A stretch of DNA of 19,708 nt from Deltaproteobacteria bacterium (GCA_024277475.1 JAJRVC010000186.1:1-19708); one strand, 5' to 3'; positions 1-8,137 are shown, numbered from the stretch's first letter. Notes: generated from the sequence alone by a model not told the origin. Translations and numbers: made by a program.

Positions 1-14
1 CTAAAGTAAAGGAT

Positions 15-33
15 CCTGGTCCGGAGGACCAGG
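15..33. other. short perfect stem-loop at window start
   Basis: Arms CCTGGTCC (15-22) and GGACCAGG (26-33) pair perfectly around the loop GGA. On the minus strand the stem is followed by ATCCTTTACTTTAG, which is only mildly U-rich, and on the plus strand by TCTTCGACG. It could therefore be a weak terminator for a gene lying off the left edge, but neither strand shows a convincing U-tract. The structure is seen directly; the role is inference. Confidence 0.35.
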
Positions 34-199
34 TCTTCGACGTTTGAATAAAGAGTGTCCATCAAACTTAATGCAAAATCAGTACCTTTTTTAGTAAAAT
101 CGGATAAAATATTTTTATATAATAATTATAATTGGTTATGATTTTATAATTTATATCTGACTTATGACTTTTTTTTAGTGTTAAAAAATTGACGTAATA

Positions 200-252
200 A
201 TTCACCGCCCCAATGAAATAAGTGCGACAGAGGCTTCATTATGGCGGTGAAT
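200..252 (+). promoter_or_regulatory. long interrupted stem-loop in the leader of the corrinoid/methyltransferase module
   Basis: The outer arms ATTCACCGCC (200-209) and GGCGGTGAAT (243-252) pair perfectly over 10 bp. After a 2x2 internal loop, the inner arms AATGAA (212-217) and TTCATT (235-240) add 6 bp, leaving a 17-nt apical loop (218-234). The structure lies about 125 nt upstream of the corrinoid gene. The apical loop carries AGAGG and the internal loop carries the ATG of the small ORF at 241, so it could act as an RNA leader or as a palindromic operator. No consensus riboswitch core is visible. The rest of 1-376 is AT-rich, especially 100-190, and contains a lone consensus -35-like TTGACA at 262-267 without a matching -10. 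Confidence 0.4.
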
Positions 253-363
253 AATTGCAAATTGACAAAACAATTCGATTGGCATAGCCTGGTTGGGTCA
301 ATAGGAAGCGGTATTATGGAAACCGTCCGGCACAAGATTTATTTCCAACAGACAAAGCACTGA
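241..363 (+). CDS. possible 40-aa leader or small protein
   Basis: An ATG at 241 opens 40 codons and ends at TGA 361-363, immediately against the AAAGGAGG that serves the corrinoid gene. AGAGG (229-233) sits 7 nt before the ATG, a plausible ribosome binding site. The peptide begins MAVNNCKLTK and ends FQQTKH; it is mixed basic and polar, with no signal peptide, membrane segment or recognised domain. Its start lies within the stem-loop at 200-252, so its translation could be structure-controlled and coupled to the next gene. A chance ORF of this length is common, so the call rests only on the RBS, the position and the stop/RBS abutment. Confidence 0.22.
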   Translation: MAVNNCKLTKQFDWHSLVGSIGSGIMETVRHKIYFQQTKH

Positions 364-376
364 AAGGAGGCTTCAG

Positions 377-1009
377 ATGGAAGAGGACCTGGTTACTTTA
401 ATTGCCGAATTAAAGAAACAAAAAGCGATTCAGCTGACGGAACAACGGTTGAAATCCGGTGAGGACCCGTTTAAAATTCTAGACGACGGCAAAAAGGCCA
501 TGCAAATCGTCGGCCGCCGCTTTTCAGAAGGCACCTATTTCATTCCCGATCTGGTTTATTCCGGCAAAATACTGGAACAGGTTGCTGAACGGGTCAAACC
601 CGGATTGACTCAAGCGCCTCACACCGGGGAACGGGGCAAAATTGTGCTGGGAACCGTCGCCGGCGACCTGCACGATATCGGCAAGAACCTGGTGACTTTT
701 ATGCTGGATGTCAACGGTTTCGCGGTTTACGACCTTGGAATCGATGTTAAACCACAGATCTTTGTGGATAAGATCAGGGAGATCCAACCGCAAATTGTCG
801 GCATGAGCGGCTTTTTAACCTCCGTCTATCAGGCTATGAAGGATACGGTAGATGCGATTGCATCAGCAGGTTTGAGAAACGAGGTCAAAATCATGATCGG
901 CGGTGGCGTTATGGACGAAGAAGTCAGAAAATTTGCCGGCGCAGACGCCTATGGTGAAGATGCCATGGCGGCGGTAGATTTAGCCAGGAACTGGATTGGA
1001 GGTGTATGA
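377..1009 (+). CDS. corrinoid (cobamide-binding) methyltransferase protein, MtaC/MttC type
   Basis: This 210-aa cytoplasmic protein carries the cobamide cofactor that shuttles a methyl group between a substrate-specific methyltransferase and an acceptor methyltransferase. Residues about 1-85 form the helical cap domain (B12-binding 2). Residues 88-210 form the Rossmann-like B12-binding domain with the lower-ligand signature D97-x-H99-x-x-G102 (GDLHDIGKN), the SxL motif at S144-L147 and the glycine pair near 175-177. H99 should be the axial cobalt ligand. Length matches MtaC, MtbC and MttC relatives. The start is fixed by AAAGGAGG (363-370) with 6-nt spacing. The stop overlaps the start of the following methyltransferase, so the two are translationally coupled. 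The family assignment is secure; the methylated substrate is unknown. Confidence 0.95.
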   Translation: MEEDLVTLIAELKKQKAIQLTEQRLKSGEDPFKILDDGKKAMQIVGRRFSEGTYFIPDLVYSGKILEQVAERVKPGLTQAPHTGERGKIVLGTVAGDLHDIGKNLVTFMLDVNGFAVYDLGIDVKPQIFVDKIREIQPQIVGMSGFLTSVYQAMKDTVDAIASAGLRNEVKIMIGGGVMDEEVRKFAGADAYGEDAMAAVDLARNWIGGV

Positions 1010-2319
1010 TGGCAGACAAAACAACGGAAAATCTTGAAAAATGGTGCTCCGGCGAAGGAATTAATTTTGTCGATGAAGCAGCGCAGGCTGCTTACAAACG
1101 TCGGACCCGCAGAATCACCGATGTCATTCAATTAAAAATGCCGGACCGGGTGCCGGTGGTGCCCAGTTTCGGCATGTTTCCCTACCTGGACAACGGATTG
1201 ACCTGTGAGGAAGCCGTTTTCGACTATGAAAAAGCCGATGCCGCCGTCATGAAGACGCTGGAAGAGTTCAAACCCGATATGTTTCTGGGCTCGGGCTATG
1301 CATTCCCGGCGCCGTTATTTGAGGCCCTGGGCTATAAACAACTCCGCTGGCCCGGGCGCGAAATCCCTTCCCATTATGTCTACCAGTTTGTGGAAGACGA
1401 ATACATAAAGGCCGAAGAATTTTATGACCATTTCCTGCAGGACCCGTCGGATTTCATGCTTCGTTGTTATCTGCAGCGCGTGTGCAGCAATTTAGCTCCC
1501 CTGGCACGCATTCGCCCCTTTGCCGAGTCTTTCGGATATTATCTGACGATGTGCGGGTCCTACGCCTATTTTGGGATTCCGGAAGTGCAGCAAGCCCTCA
1601 AGGCTTTGATGAAAGCCGGTGAGGAATCTCTGAAGTGGGTATCGATCCTCACGGCGCAGGCTGAGAAGATTCTCGCACACGGCTACCCGCTGTATGAAGG
1701 CGGAGAATCGGCCGCGCCCTACGATCTGGTCGGCGATTGGGTCAGGGGAACGACCGGGGTGATGGTGGACATGTACGAACGCCCGGAACAACTGCTTGAA
1801 GTCATGGAAAAGCTGGTGCCTATTTCAATCAAAATGGGGTTGGATCTGGCCGCAGACAGCAGTCACCCCATTATCGGCTTTATGCTGCATAAAGGTGCAG
1901 ACGGCTTCATGTCTCCGCGGCAGTTTGACACCTTTTACTGGCCCCCGCTGAGAAAGGTGATGATAGGGTTGATTGAGGCGGGTTTCGTGCCGCTGCTGCT
2001 CTGCGAAGGCGGTTACACCTCCCGTTTGGAAACCATTGCAGACATCCCCAAAGGTAAATGCATCTACTGGTTTGAAAATGTGGATTGGCCCAAAGCAAAG
2101 GAAATTCTGGGAGATACCGTATGCATCCGGGGAGGGATCCCGGCCTCCATCCTTTTTTCCGGTACCACCCAACAGATGAGGGACTGTATCAAAGAGCGCA
2201 TCGACATTGTCGGCAAAGGCGGGGGATATATTGTCGACTGTGGTCTCTGGTTTGACGAAGCCCGGCATGAAAATGTCAAAACGATGGTTGAATTCACCCG
2301 GGAGTATGGTGTGTATTGA
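1009..2319 (+). CDS. uroporphyrinogen decarboxylase-superfamily methyltransferase (corrinoid partner)
   Basis: This 436-aa protein belongs to the UroD/MtaA superfamily, whose cobamide-linked members transfer methyl groups to or from a corrinoid protein rather than decarboxylate porphyrins. The MPDRVPV segment near residue 44 is typical of the family, and the C-terminal half has the expected sequence (LLLCEGGY around 330-337, CIRGGIPAS around 372-380, VDCGLWFDEARHENVK around 409-424). Cys332 and Cys411 occupy positions of two of the three MtaA zinc ligands, but the His of the HxC motif is Leu here. E341 and E356 have a 14-residue spacing. It is longer than MtaA (about 340 aa) owing to insertions in the N-terminal half. 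GGAGG (998-1002) lies 6 nt before ATG 1009 and only 3 nt before ATG 1006, so 1009 is preferred; 1006 adds one Met. Coupling with the corrinoid gene makes a demethylation role likely. Confidence 0.9.
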   Translation: MADKTTENLEKWCSGEGINFVDEAAQAAYKRRTRRITDVIQLKMPDRVPVVPSFGMFPYLDNGLTCEEAVFDYEKADAAVMKTLEEFKPDMFLGSGYAFPAPLFEALGYKQLRWPGREIPSHYVYQFVEDEYIKAEEFYDHFLQDPSDFMLRCYLQRVCSNLAPLARIRPFAESFGYYLTMCGSYAYFGIPEVQQALKALMKAGEESLKWVSILTAQAEKILAHGYPLYEGGESAAPYDLVGDWVRGTTGVMVDMYERPEQLLEVMEKLVPISIKMGLDLAADSSHPIIGFMLHKGADGFMSPRQFDTFYWPPLRKVMIGLIEAGFVPLLLCEGGYTSRLETIADIPKGKCIYWFENVDWPKAKEILGDTVCIRGGIPASILFSGTTQQMRDCIKERIDIVGKGGGYIVDCGLWFDEARHENVKTMVEFTREYGVY

Positions 2320-2434
2320 AAAGCAATGCCGGTTATTCGAGATTCGCTGATCATAGTATCAAGCCATATTGATATTTACCTCAACGTTGCAGCATGGGGT
2401 TTTTCTGATGTTCAGAGACTAGCGACCGACAGGC

Positions 2435-2462
2435 AGCGGTTCAAATCTGCCAGGCCACTCCA
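2435..2462 (+). other. tRNA 3'-end-like sequence (T-arm, acceptor strand, TCCA)
   Basis: Positions 2435-2462 fit the last third of a tRNA. The T-stem is AGCGG/CTGCC, with 4 of 5 pairs including one wobble. The T-loop TTCAAAT is flanked to give the GTTCRANYC consensus. A 7-nt acceptor strand AGGCCAC follows, then discriminator T, then CCA. No matching GTGGCCT acceptor strand, D-arm or anticodon arm occurs upstream, so this is not a functional tRNA. A discriminator U followed by CCA is typical of tRNA-Cys. It may be an old attachment-site remnant or chance similarity. The rest of the convergent gap 2320-2546 shows no clear terminator. Confidence 0.3.
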
Positions 2463-2546
2463 TCTTGGCGCTATATTCGGCGAAATTCAGGACGGCCGAC
2501 TCCTTTTGGAAGCGTTTGCAGATTTAGGGTTGCCTGAATTTACTCC

Positions 2547-3557
2547 CTACCCAACGCCTGTCTTGAAGCAGGCTACCGAGTGTCCCGGTTGTTTCTCGAC
2601 CAGGTCCGGCCTTTGTCGACGACATTCATCACCGACCAGGGGGCAGCGGGGATGGAAGGCGCAGCCGGTAGGGGCATTGAGCGGACTTGGCACGTCGCCA
2701 CTCAGCAGTTGGACCTTGCGCTGCCGCTCCAGGATCGGGTCGGGAATGGGCACAGCGGAGAGCAACGCTTTTGTGTAAGGATGAAGGGGGCGGCTGTAAA
2801 GCTCTTGTTTAGGCGAAATCTCCACAATACAACCCAGGTACATGACGGCAATGGGATCACACAAGTGCTCAACCACAGCCAGATCGTGGGCGATGAAAAT
2901 CAGCGACAGATCATATTCCTGTTTGAGTCGCTTGAGTAGATTAATTACCTGGGCCTGAATGGATACGTCGAGGGCCGAAACCGGTTCGTCGCACACCATC
3001 AAATCCGGGTTGCAAATCAAGCTCCGGGCCAGGGCAATACGCTGGCGCTGGCCGCCGGAGAATTCATGCGGAAAACGCGTCATATGATCAGCCGTAAGCC
3101 CAACTTTATTCAAAGTTTGCGACACCCTATCCCGTTTCTCACTCCGGCTCAAACGGCCCAGAAAATTGTCGATGGGTTCCTTTAAAATGCGGAAGATAGA
3201 CATGCGCGGATCCAGCGAACTGTATGGGTCCTGGAAAACGAACTGCATTCGTCGCCGTAGCGTCTTCATGTCTTTTACCTTCGTTACATCAGTTCCGTCA
3301 AAGACAACCCGACCGCCCGTGGGTTCGATCAGGCGCAACAAAGTCCGGCCGGTGGTTGTTTTACCGCAGCCTGATTCGCCGACCAGCCCCAGGATCTGTC
3401 CCCGGTCAAGTTCAAAAGAGACCCCGTCCACGGCCTTGACAACCGGCCCCCTGGAAGACAGGGAGCGTCGTCCCAGGGGAAAATATTTTTTCAGGCCTTC
3501 CACTTTGAGCAAAGGTGCGGTTATCAAGCGGCGGCTCTGTGCGCCCATATTTACCAT
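2547..3557 (-). CDS. peptide ABC transporter ATP-binding protein (DppF/OppF type)
   Basis: This 336-aa cytoplasmic ATPase is the second nucleotide-binding subunit of a peptide importer. It shows Walker A GESGCGKT (60-67), Q-loop Q109, signature FSGGQRQ (166-172), Walker B ending D190-E191 and switch H224. The oligopeptide-transporter C-terminal domain follows from about 245, with [10 protein letters not shown] and four cysteines (C299, C305, C312, C330) in the arrangement associated with an iron-sulfur cluster in characterised Dpp ATPases. The reading frame is open to 3632, but ATG 3557 is chosen. It lies in an ATGGTAA overlap with the stop of the preceding ATPase gene, and GGAG sits 8 nt upstream. 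It is the last gene of the importer operon. Confidence 0.93.
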   Translation of the reverse strand: MVNMGAQSRRLITAPLLKVEGLKKYFPLGRRSLSSRGPVVKAVDGVSFELDRGQILGLVGESGCGKTTTGRTLLRLIEPTGGRVVFDGTDVTKVKDMKTLRRRMQFVFQDPYSSLDPRMSIFRILKEPIDNFLGRLSRSEKRDRVSQTLNKVGLTADHMTRFPHEFSGGQRQRIALARSLICNPDLMVCDEPVSALDVSIQAQVINLLKRLKQEYDLSLIFIAHDLAVVEHLCDPIAVMYLGCIVEISPKQELYSRPLHPYTKALLSAVPIPDPILERQRKVQLLSGDVPSPLNAPTGCAFHPRCPLVGDECRRQRPDLVEKQPGHSVACFKTGVG

Positions 3558-4567
3558 GGCGTATTCTCCAACCAGCACCGCGAACTGTGGACCGGACTGA
3601 TCGCTTTGAGTTCGGGCTCCAGTTGACGACATTGATCCCTCACCTGCTCACACCGTGTTGAGAAAGCGCAGCCCGCCGGCAAATCATCCAGTCTGGGTAC
3701 GATGCCTTTGATTTCCATGAGATCATCGGTCGGGCGGTCCAGTCGGGGTACGGAGCGCAAAAGGCCGTGGGTGTATGGATGGTGATGGTGAATGAAGATG
3801 TCTTCTACAGTCCCCTGTTCCACCACCCGACCGGCATACATGATCACCACCCGGTCGGCTATGGAGGCCACCACGCCCAGATTGTGGGTGATTAGAATAA
3901 CCGACATGCCGATGTCGGCCTGGAGCAGGCCGATAAGGTTGAGAATCTGGGCCTGAATGGTCACATCAAGGGCCGTGGTCGGCTCATCGGCAATAAGTAT
4001 CCGCGGGCGACAGGCCAAAGCAATGGCTATCATGACCCGCTGGCGCATGCCGCCTGAGAGCTGATGGGGATAGTTTCGGGCACGTCTGGCGGGATCCGGA
4101 ATTTCGACCCGTCTTAATTCCTCCACGGCACGCTCGAAGGCCTCCTTGCGGCCCATCCCGCGGTGAAATCGAAAAACTTCGGCAACCTGGTCGCCTACTG
4201 TGAAGGCCGGGTTGAGGCTGGTCATGGGCTCTTGAAATATCATTGAAATCTTATTGCCCCGGTTGCCCTCCATTTCCTCCTCGGAAAGAGTTAGCAGATT
4301 ACGTCCCTCGAACAGGACCCGGCCCGAGTCGATGCTGCCCGGCGGTGTAGGGATGATGCGCATGACCGCCTTGGCTGTCACCGACTTGCCGCAGCCGCTC
4401 TCTCCAACAACACCTAACACTTCACCCTGATTGAGTACCAGATCCACTCCGGCCAAAGCCGGAATCACGCCTTCCAGAAGGTGGAAGGAAACCGAGAGGT
4501 CGCTCACTTCCAGAATGGGAGTCCTGGTTCCGCCGGCGGTTATCTCAAAATTATCTAACATATCCAT
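3551..4567 (-). CDS. peptide ABC transporter ATP-binding protein (DppD/OppD type)
   Basis: This 338-aa ATPase pairs with the downstream DppF-like subunit to energise the two permeases. Visible motifs are Walker A GESGCGKS (55-62), Q112, signature LSGGMRQ (170-176), Walker B ILIADEP (190-196) and switch H228. The oligopeptide C-terminal domain contains [11 protein letters not shown] and cysteines C300, C306, C313 and C331, probably an Fe-S site by homology. The open frame extends to 4672 inside the preceding permease gene. ATG 4567 is chosen because it forms a TAATG junction with the permease stop and leaves the usual short N-terminus. No Shine-Dalgarno is visible there, so translation is probably coupled to the permease; a second ATG at 4561 is possible. 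Confidence 0.93.
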   Translation of the reverse strand: MDMLDNFEITAGGTRTPILEVSDLSVSFHLLEGVIPALAGVDLVLNQGEVLGVVGESGCGKSVTAKAVMRIIPTPPGSIDSGRVLFEGRNLLTLSEEEMEGNRGNKISMIFQEPMTSLNPAFTVGDQVAEVFRFHRGMGRKEAFERAVEELRRVEIPDPARRARNYPHQLSGGMRQRVMIAIALACRPRILIADEPTTALDVTIQAQILNLIGLLQADIGMSVILITHNLGVVASIADRVVIMYAGRVVEQGTVEDIFIHHHHPYTHGLLRSVPRLDRPTDDLMEIKGIVPRLDDLPAGCAFSTRCEQVRDQCRQLEPELKAISPVHSSRCWLENTPW

Positions 4568-5391
4568 TATTGTTTCAGCTTGGGGTCCAACACGTCCCGC
4601 AGTCCGTCGCCCATGGTATTGAAGCCCAGAACGCTGAGAGTGATGGCCAGACCGGGAAAAATAGTCAGCCACGGTGCCTGGGAGATAAAATTGCGGCCAT
4701 CGGACAGGATGTTACCCCAACTCGGAGCCGGAGGCGGTACGCCCAGCCCGAGGAAGCTCAGCGCCGCTTCGATGAGTACGGCGTTAGCCACGCCGATAGT
4801 GGTGACCACGATAAGAGGGGCCATGGTGTTGGGCAGGACATGCAGGAAAATTATTTTCAAATCGCCGGACCCGGCATTTCGGGCCGCCTCGATGTACTCC
4901 TTCTGCCTGATGGACAGGACCGAGCCTCGGACCACGCGACCGTATGTTGGAACTCCAACCAAAGCCATGGCGATGATAATATTCTTGACCCCCGGACCCA
5001 TGACAGCCATCAACCCGATGGCCAGCAGCACGCTGGGAAATGAGATCAGAGCATCCATGATCAGTACGATGACATAGTCGATCCTGCCGCCGAAATACCC
5101 TCCGACCGCACCGAGAATTATACCGACCATACCGGCGAGTATGACGGACATCACGCCCACCCACAACGATACCCGTCCTCCATATAGAACCCTTGACAAT
5201 ATATCTCTTCCAAAGTGATCCGTGCCAAAAAGGTGTTCACCGGATGGGGCCTCAATCCGGTTGGAAAGGGATAACTTCAAAGGGTCGAAGGGGGCTACAA
5301 TGCTTGCGCTCAGGCTGATCAGGACAACAAAAACAACAACCGCCAGACCGAGCAGAGCCAGCTTGTTTCTTAAGAATCTTTTGATCAGCAC
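4567..5391 (-). CDS. peptide ABC transporter permease (DppC/OppC type)
   Basis: This 274-aa inner-membrane permease is the C-type partner of the dimeric translocation channel. The N-terminal helix (about 10-32) leads into the OppC signature [15 protein letters not shown] (53-67). Further hydrophobic helices follow, with the EAA coupling loop at about 167-196 ([10 protein letters not shown]...HVLPN) and a [14 protein letters not shown] segment near 213-226. It begins with GTG; AGGA (5397-5400) lies 5 nt upstream. It follows the DppB-like gene after 9 nt and overlaps the next ATPase gene by one base. Length and motifs are complete. Substrate class is di- or oligopeptide by family, although relatives carry nickel or glutathione. 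Confidence 0.94.
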   Translation of the reverse strand: MLIKRFLRNKLALLGLAVVVFVVLISLSASIVAPFDPLKLSLSNRIEAPSGEHLFGTDHFGRDILSRVLYGGRVSLWVGVMSVILAGMVGIILGAVGGYFGGRIDYVIVLIMDALISFPSVLLAIGLMAVMGPGVKNIIIAMALVGVPTYGRVVRGSVLSIRQKEYIEAARNAGSGDLKIIFLHVLPNTMAPLIVVTTIGVANAVLIEAALSFLGLGVPPPAPSWGNILSDGRNFISQAPWLTIFPGLAITLSVLGFNTMGDGLRDVLDPKLKQ

Positions 5392-5400
5392 AAGGGTCCT

Positions 5401-6348
5401 CTATTTATCATAGCTCACCCGGGGATCAAAGTATGCATAGGCTATATCGACGGCCGCGTTAACCAAGACGTAGATCGCCGTCACCATGAGGATACAACCC
5501 TGAACAACCGGATAGTCCCGGTTACTGATGGCGCTGAAGATGAGGCGGCCAACCCCCGGGATAGAGTAGATATCCTCGATGACCACCGTTCCGCCCAAAA
5601 GGAATCCAACCTGAAAACCAATGATGGTTAATACCGGCGCAAAGGCGTTTTTCAGAGCATGCTTGAAAACAATGAAGCGTTTTGGCGTTCCCTTGGCAAG
5701 GGCGGTGACGATAAAATCTTCCCGCAGCACCTCCAGCATGGATGAGCGTGTCATACGGGCCACAATGGCGGCCAGAATGAAAGCCAGTGAAGTGGCCGGT
5801 AGTATCAGATATTGAACACCTCGCCAGAAATCATTAAAAATCGACACCCAGCCCATCATGGGCAGTAGTTTCAGCTGGACAGAAAACAACATCATCAACA
5901 GCAACGCCAACCAAAAAGATGGCACGGAAACGGCCAGAATCACCAGAGCCATAAAAATGTAATCGGTATATGTATTATGCCTCAAGGCCGCTATAATTCC
6001 TGTCGGCAGGGAGATTGTCAAAGAAAGAAGCAGGGCGGCGGTCGCGATAGAGATGGTCACCGGCATCCGTTCCCAGATCAGTTTTGCAACCGGCTCATCG
6101 GAGATGATCGAGATCCCCAAATCTCCCCGAAGTAGTGCAGTAGACCAGTTCCAATACTGGATTACTATATTCTGATCCAGCCCCAGACGCTGTCGCATCA
6201 ACTCAACCTGCTCCTGCTCGGCACTCGAACCCAGGATGACCAGGACAGGATCACCCGGGACCAGATGAATCAGAGCGAAAATCATGACCGAGACCAGCCA
6301 GAGCACCGGAATAATGGACAGCAACCGCCGAACGATGTATTTGCGCAT
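5401..6348 (-). CDS. peptide ABC transporter permease (DppB/OppB type)
   Basis: This 315-aa inner-membrane permease is the B-type half of the channel. The first membrane helix (about 9-28) ends in the HLVPGDP motif (28-34), followed by the external segment with LGLDQN and GDLGIS (75-80). Five further helices and an EAA loop near 217-243 (TALAKGTPKRF...HALKN) follow, and the protein ends in the FDPR motif typical of the family. No Shine-Dalgarno is visible upstream of ATG 6348; the stretch between the hairpin at 6364-6390 and the start is A-rich. Initiation may therefore depend on the structure or on ribosomes arriving from the binding-protein gene. Complete and ordinary in sequence. Confidence 0.94.
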   Translation of the reverse strand: MRKYIVRRLLSIIPVLWLVSVMIFALIHLVPGDPVLVILGSSAEQEQVELMRQRLGLDQNIVIQYWNWSTALLRGDLGISIISDEPVAKLIWERMPVTISIATAALLLSLTISLPTGIIAALRHNTYTDYIFMALVILAVSVPSFWLALLLMMLFSVQLKLLPMMGWVSIFNDFWRGVQYLILPATSLAFILAAIVARMTRSSMLEVLREDFIVTALAKGTPKRFIVFKHALKNAFAPVLTIIGFQVGFLLGGTVVIEDIYSIPGVGRLIFSAISNRDYPVVQGCILMVTAIYVLVNAAVDIAYAYFDPRVSYDK

Positions 6349-6363
6349 TTTGTATTTTCACAC

Positions 6364-6390
6364 GGAACCGGCTCCGGAAGAGCCGGTTCC
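6364..6390 (-). promoter_or_regulatory. intercistronic stem-loop between peptide-binding protein and permease genes
   Basis: Arms GGAACCGGCTC (6364-6374) and GAGCCGGTTCC (6380-6390) form a perfect 11-bp GC-rich stem with a 5-nt loop, placed 14 nt after the binding-protein stop. No U-tract follows on the minus strand (GTGTGAAAATAC), so it is not a canonical terminator. The position matches hairpins known after maltose- and histidine-type binding-protein genes, which protect the upstream mRNA and give more binding protein than permease. The structure is seen directly; the function is inferred. Confidence 0.65.
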
Positions 6391-6404
6391 TGTTCAGGTG
6401 TTCA

Positions 6405-7997
6405 CTACTCGAAATACATGTTCCACAACCTCGTTCTGAAGGCGTCGTAATCGGTGAAACCTTTGACGTTTTTCTTAAAAGCGAAGGTGTTGTTAATGTA
6501 GAAATTGATCATATAGGGCACCTCATCGCAGGTAATCTTGTAGATCTCCCTGAAAAGGCGGTTGCGCTCTTCCAGATCCACGGTGGCGTTCATCTTGTCG
6601 CGAAGTTCGTCGATTTTTTCGTTTTTATAGCCGTAGAAGTTTCCCGAACTTAAATTCCAGGTCTGGGCTACCGGGTCCATACGGCCGATCATGGCAAAGG
6701 AAAGAATTTCGTGGTCAGCCTTTTTCCACCTGGCCAGGTGCGTAGCCCAGTCCACGACTTCGATCTCGGTATTGATGCCCACTGCTGCCCACATAGCCTG
6801 TGCGGCTACAACCTGGTCGTACATGGGAGTATAGTTTTTGGAGGTCAGAATTTTGAGTTTCTCACCATTGTACTTGCTCTTCTTCAAGAAGGCCCTGGCT
6901 TTATCGGGATTATAGTTTGGAGCCATCTTTTCCAGATCCGGGGTGTACGCCGGCAGTTTGGGAGAGATAACCGAAAAAGTGGGGGTTCCGTATCCCCAAA
7001 CGGCTGCTTTAGTGACTTCCTTTCGGTCCAAAGCATAGGCCATAGCCTTGCGAAAATTGACGTCGGCCAGGATGGGGTGGTTAAAATTGACATAGAACAT
7101 ATACCAGACAGCATCCGGGGGCAAGGCGCTGTATACGGTGATATCATCGCGCTTCTTCAGATCGTCGATCATGTGGTAAGGCAGAACCGATGTAAAATCA
7201 ACATCGCCTTTGTCAAGCGCCATAATGCGAGTTGAGGGTTCCTTCATGACATAATATTCCAGCCGATCAAAGTATTGGTACCTTTTGCCCAGCATACCGT
7301 CCACCGGCCCGTCAGCCGAGGAATAACCGTCGAAGCGGTCCAAAACGACCTTGCTGTCTTTGACCCACTGATTCCATTTATAAGGACCGGTACCGATCGG
7401 CTTAACGACCTTGTTACCGTTGGCTTCCATGTCCGTTTTGCACATGATGGCAATAGTTCCTACGTTAGTGGCCAGGTAGTTGAGGAGGTTGGCCATCTTG
7501 GCCGAGAGCACCAGTTGCACCTGATAGGGACCTGTGATCTTGACTTCCGTAACCCTTTTAAGATTGTTAACATGGAATCCGGGTAATTTGTCGTCTCGAA
7601 CCCGGTCGAGGGAAAACTTGACATCTTCGGCTGTCATCTCCTCTCCATTGTGAAACTTTACTCCCTTTTTGAGATTCAGGGTCAACAACAGACCGTCGTT
7701 GCTGAACTCGTAACTTTCGACCAGGAAGGGTTTGATATTATTCTTGTCGTCATAGGTAAAGAGAGTCTCATAGACGGTCATGCCCAATACACCGTTGTCG
7801 ATTTCAGCTGAAGTTTGGTGCAGATCTATCTGGGTCATATCAGTGGGCATGGTCATACGCAGCACCCCGCCGCGCTTGCCGGCCGCCTGGGATGGACCGG
7901 CGATCATAACGAATAGGGTCAAAACCACGAGCATCATACTGACCACTCCGGGCGATCGACTTGCCATGGGTTTTAATTTTGGAATTAAATGTGACAT
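6405..7997 (-). CDS. peptide ABC transporter periplasmic substrate-binding protein (SBP_bac_5)
   Basis: This 530-aa exported binding protein captures the ligand for the downstream permease-ATPase complex. Residues 1-39 form a signal peptide: basic start, hydrophobic core (about 18-33) and a cleavage region near SQAA. It is followed by the SBP_bac_5 fold with the family segment VKFHNGEEMTAEDVKFSLDR. There is no lipobox cysteine, so it is soluble rather than a lipoprotein. The frame is open to 8069, but AGGAGG at 8005-8010 lies 7 nt before ATG 7997 and only 1 nt before ATG 8003, so 7997 is chosen. Family members bind di- or oligopeptides, nickel, opines or other amphipathic ligands. The neighbouring deacylase suggests a peptide or N-acyl amino acid. 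Confidence 0.93.
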   Translation of the reverse strand: MSHLIPKLKPMASRSPGVVSMMLVVLTLFVMIAGPSQAAGKRGGVLRMTMPTDMTQIDLHQTSAEIDNGVLGMTVYETLFTYDDKNNIKPFLVESYEFSNDGLLLTLNLKKGVKFHNGEEMTAEDVKFSLDRVRDDKLPGFHVNNLKRVTEVKITGPYQVQLVLSAKMANLLNYLATNVGTIAIMCKTDMEANGNKVVKPIGTGPYKWNQWVKDSKVVLDRFDGYSSADGPVDGMLGKRYQYFDRLEYYVMKEPSTRIMALDKGDVDFTSVLPYHMIDDLKKRDDITVYSALPPDAVWYMFYVNFNHPILADVNFRKAMAYALDRKEVTKAAVWGYGTPTFSVISPKLPAYTPDLEKMAPNYNPDKARAFLKKSKYNGEKLKILTSKNYTPMYDQVVAAQAMWAAVGINTEIEVVDWATHLARWKKADHEILSFAMIGRMDPVAQTWNLSSGNFYGYKNEKIDELRDKMNATVDLEERNRLFREIYKITCDEVPYMINFYINNTFAFKKNVKGFTDYDAFRTRLWNMYFE

Positions 7998-8058
7998 CAG
8001 CATTCCTCCTTTCTTGGTTGGGGTTGAGTAGTCGGTCGGTAGCATTAACCGGCCTTGA

Positions 8059-8064
8059 ATTATA
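8059..8064 (-). promoter_or_regulatory. candidate -10 element for the peptide importer operon
   Basis: A perfect TATAAT reads on the minus strand at 8064-8059, about 60 nt before the binding-protein start and within the 140-nt gap after the deacylase gene. No good -35 hexamer is found at 16-18 nt, so the promoter may be activator-dependent or spurious. If real, the importer can be transcribed separately from the deacylase. Confidence 0.35.
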
Positions 8065-8137
8065 CACAAATTCTCGCCGCAATATTATGCAAACTCCGGC
8101 TGAATCGCTTCCTGGAGGTTTGCCGGATTTATTCTCT

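Noticed and set aside
262..296. Sigma-70 or sigma-54 promoter before the corrinoid gene
   Set aside because: TTGACA at 262-267 has no acceptable -10 at 16-18 nt, and the TTGGCAT...GGTTGG stretch has the wrong GG-to-GC spacing for sigma-54.
160..376. Cobalamin riboswitch upstream of the corrinoid module
   Set aside because: The position is attractive, but no B12-box-like sequence or the expected multi-stem core could be found; only the stem-loop at 200-252 is supported.
2387..2462. Complete tRNA gene
   Set aside because: Only the T-arm and 3' acceptor strand fit; there is no complementary 5' acceptor strand, D-arm or anticodon stem upstream.
2326..2778. 150-codon plus-strand open frame after the UroD methyltransferase
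   Set aside because: No ribosome binding site, no recognisable domain, and its second half is antisense to the secure DppF-type ATPase gene.
8089..8122. Terminator-like inverted repeat GCAAAC...GTTTGC after the deacylase gene
   Set aside because: The stem is short with a bulge, the loop is long and no U-tract follows on the minus strand.
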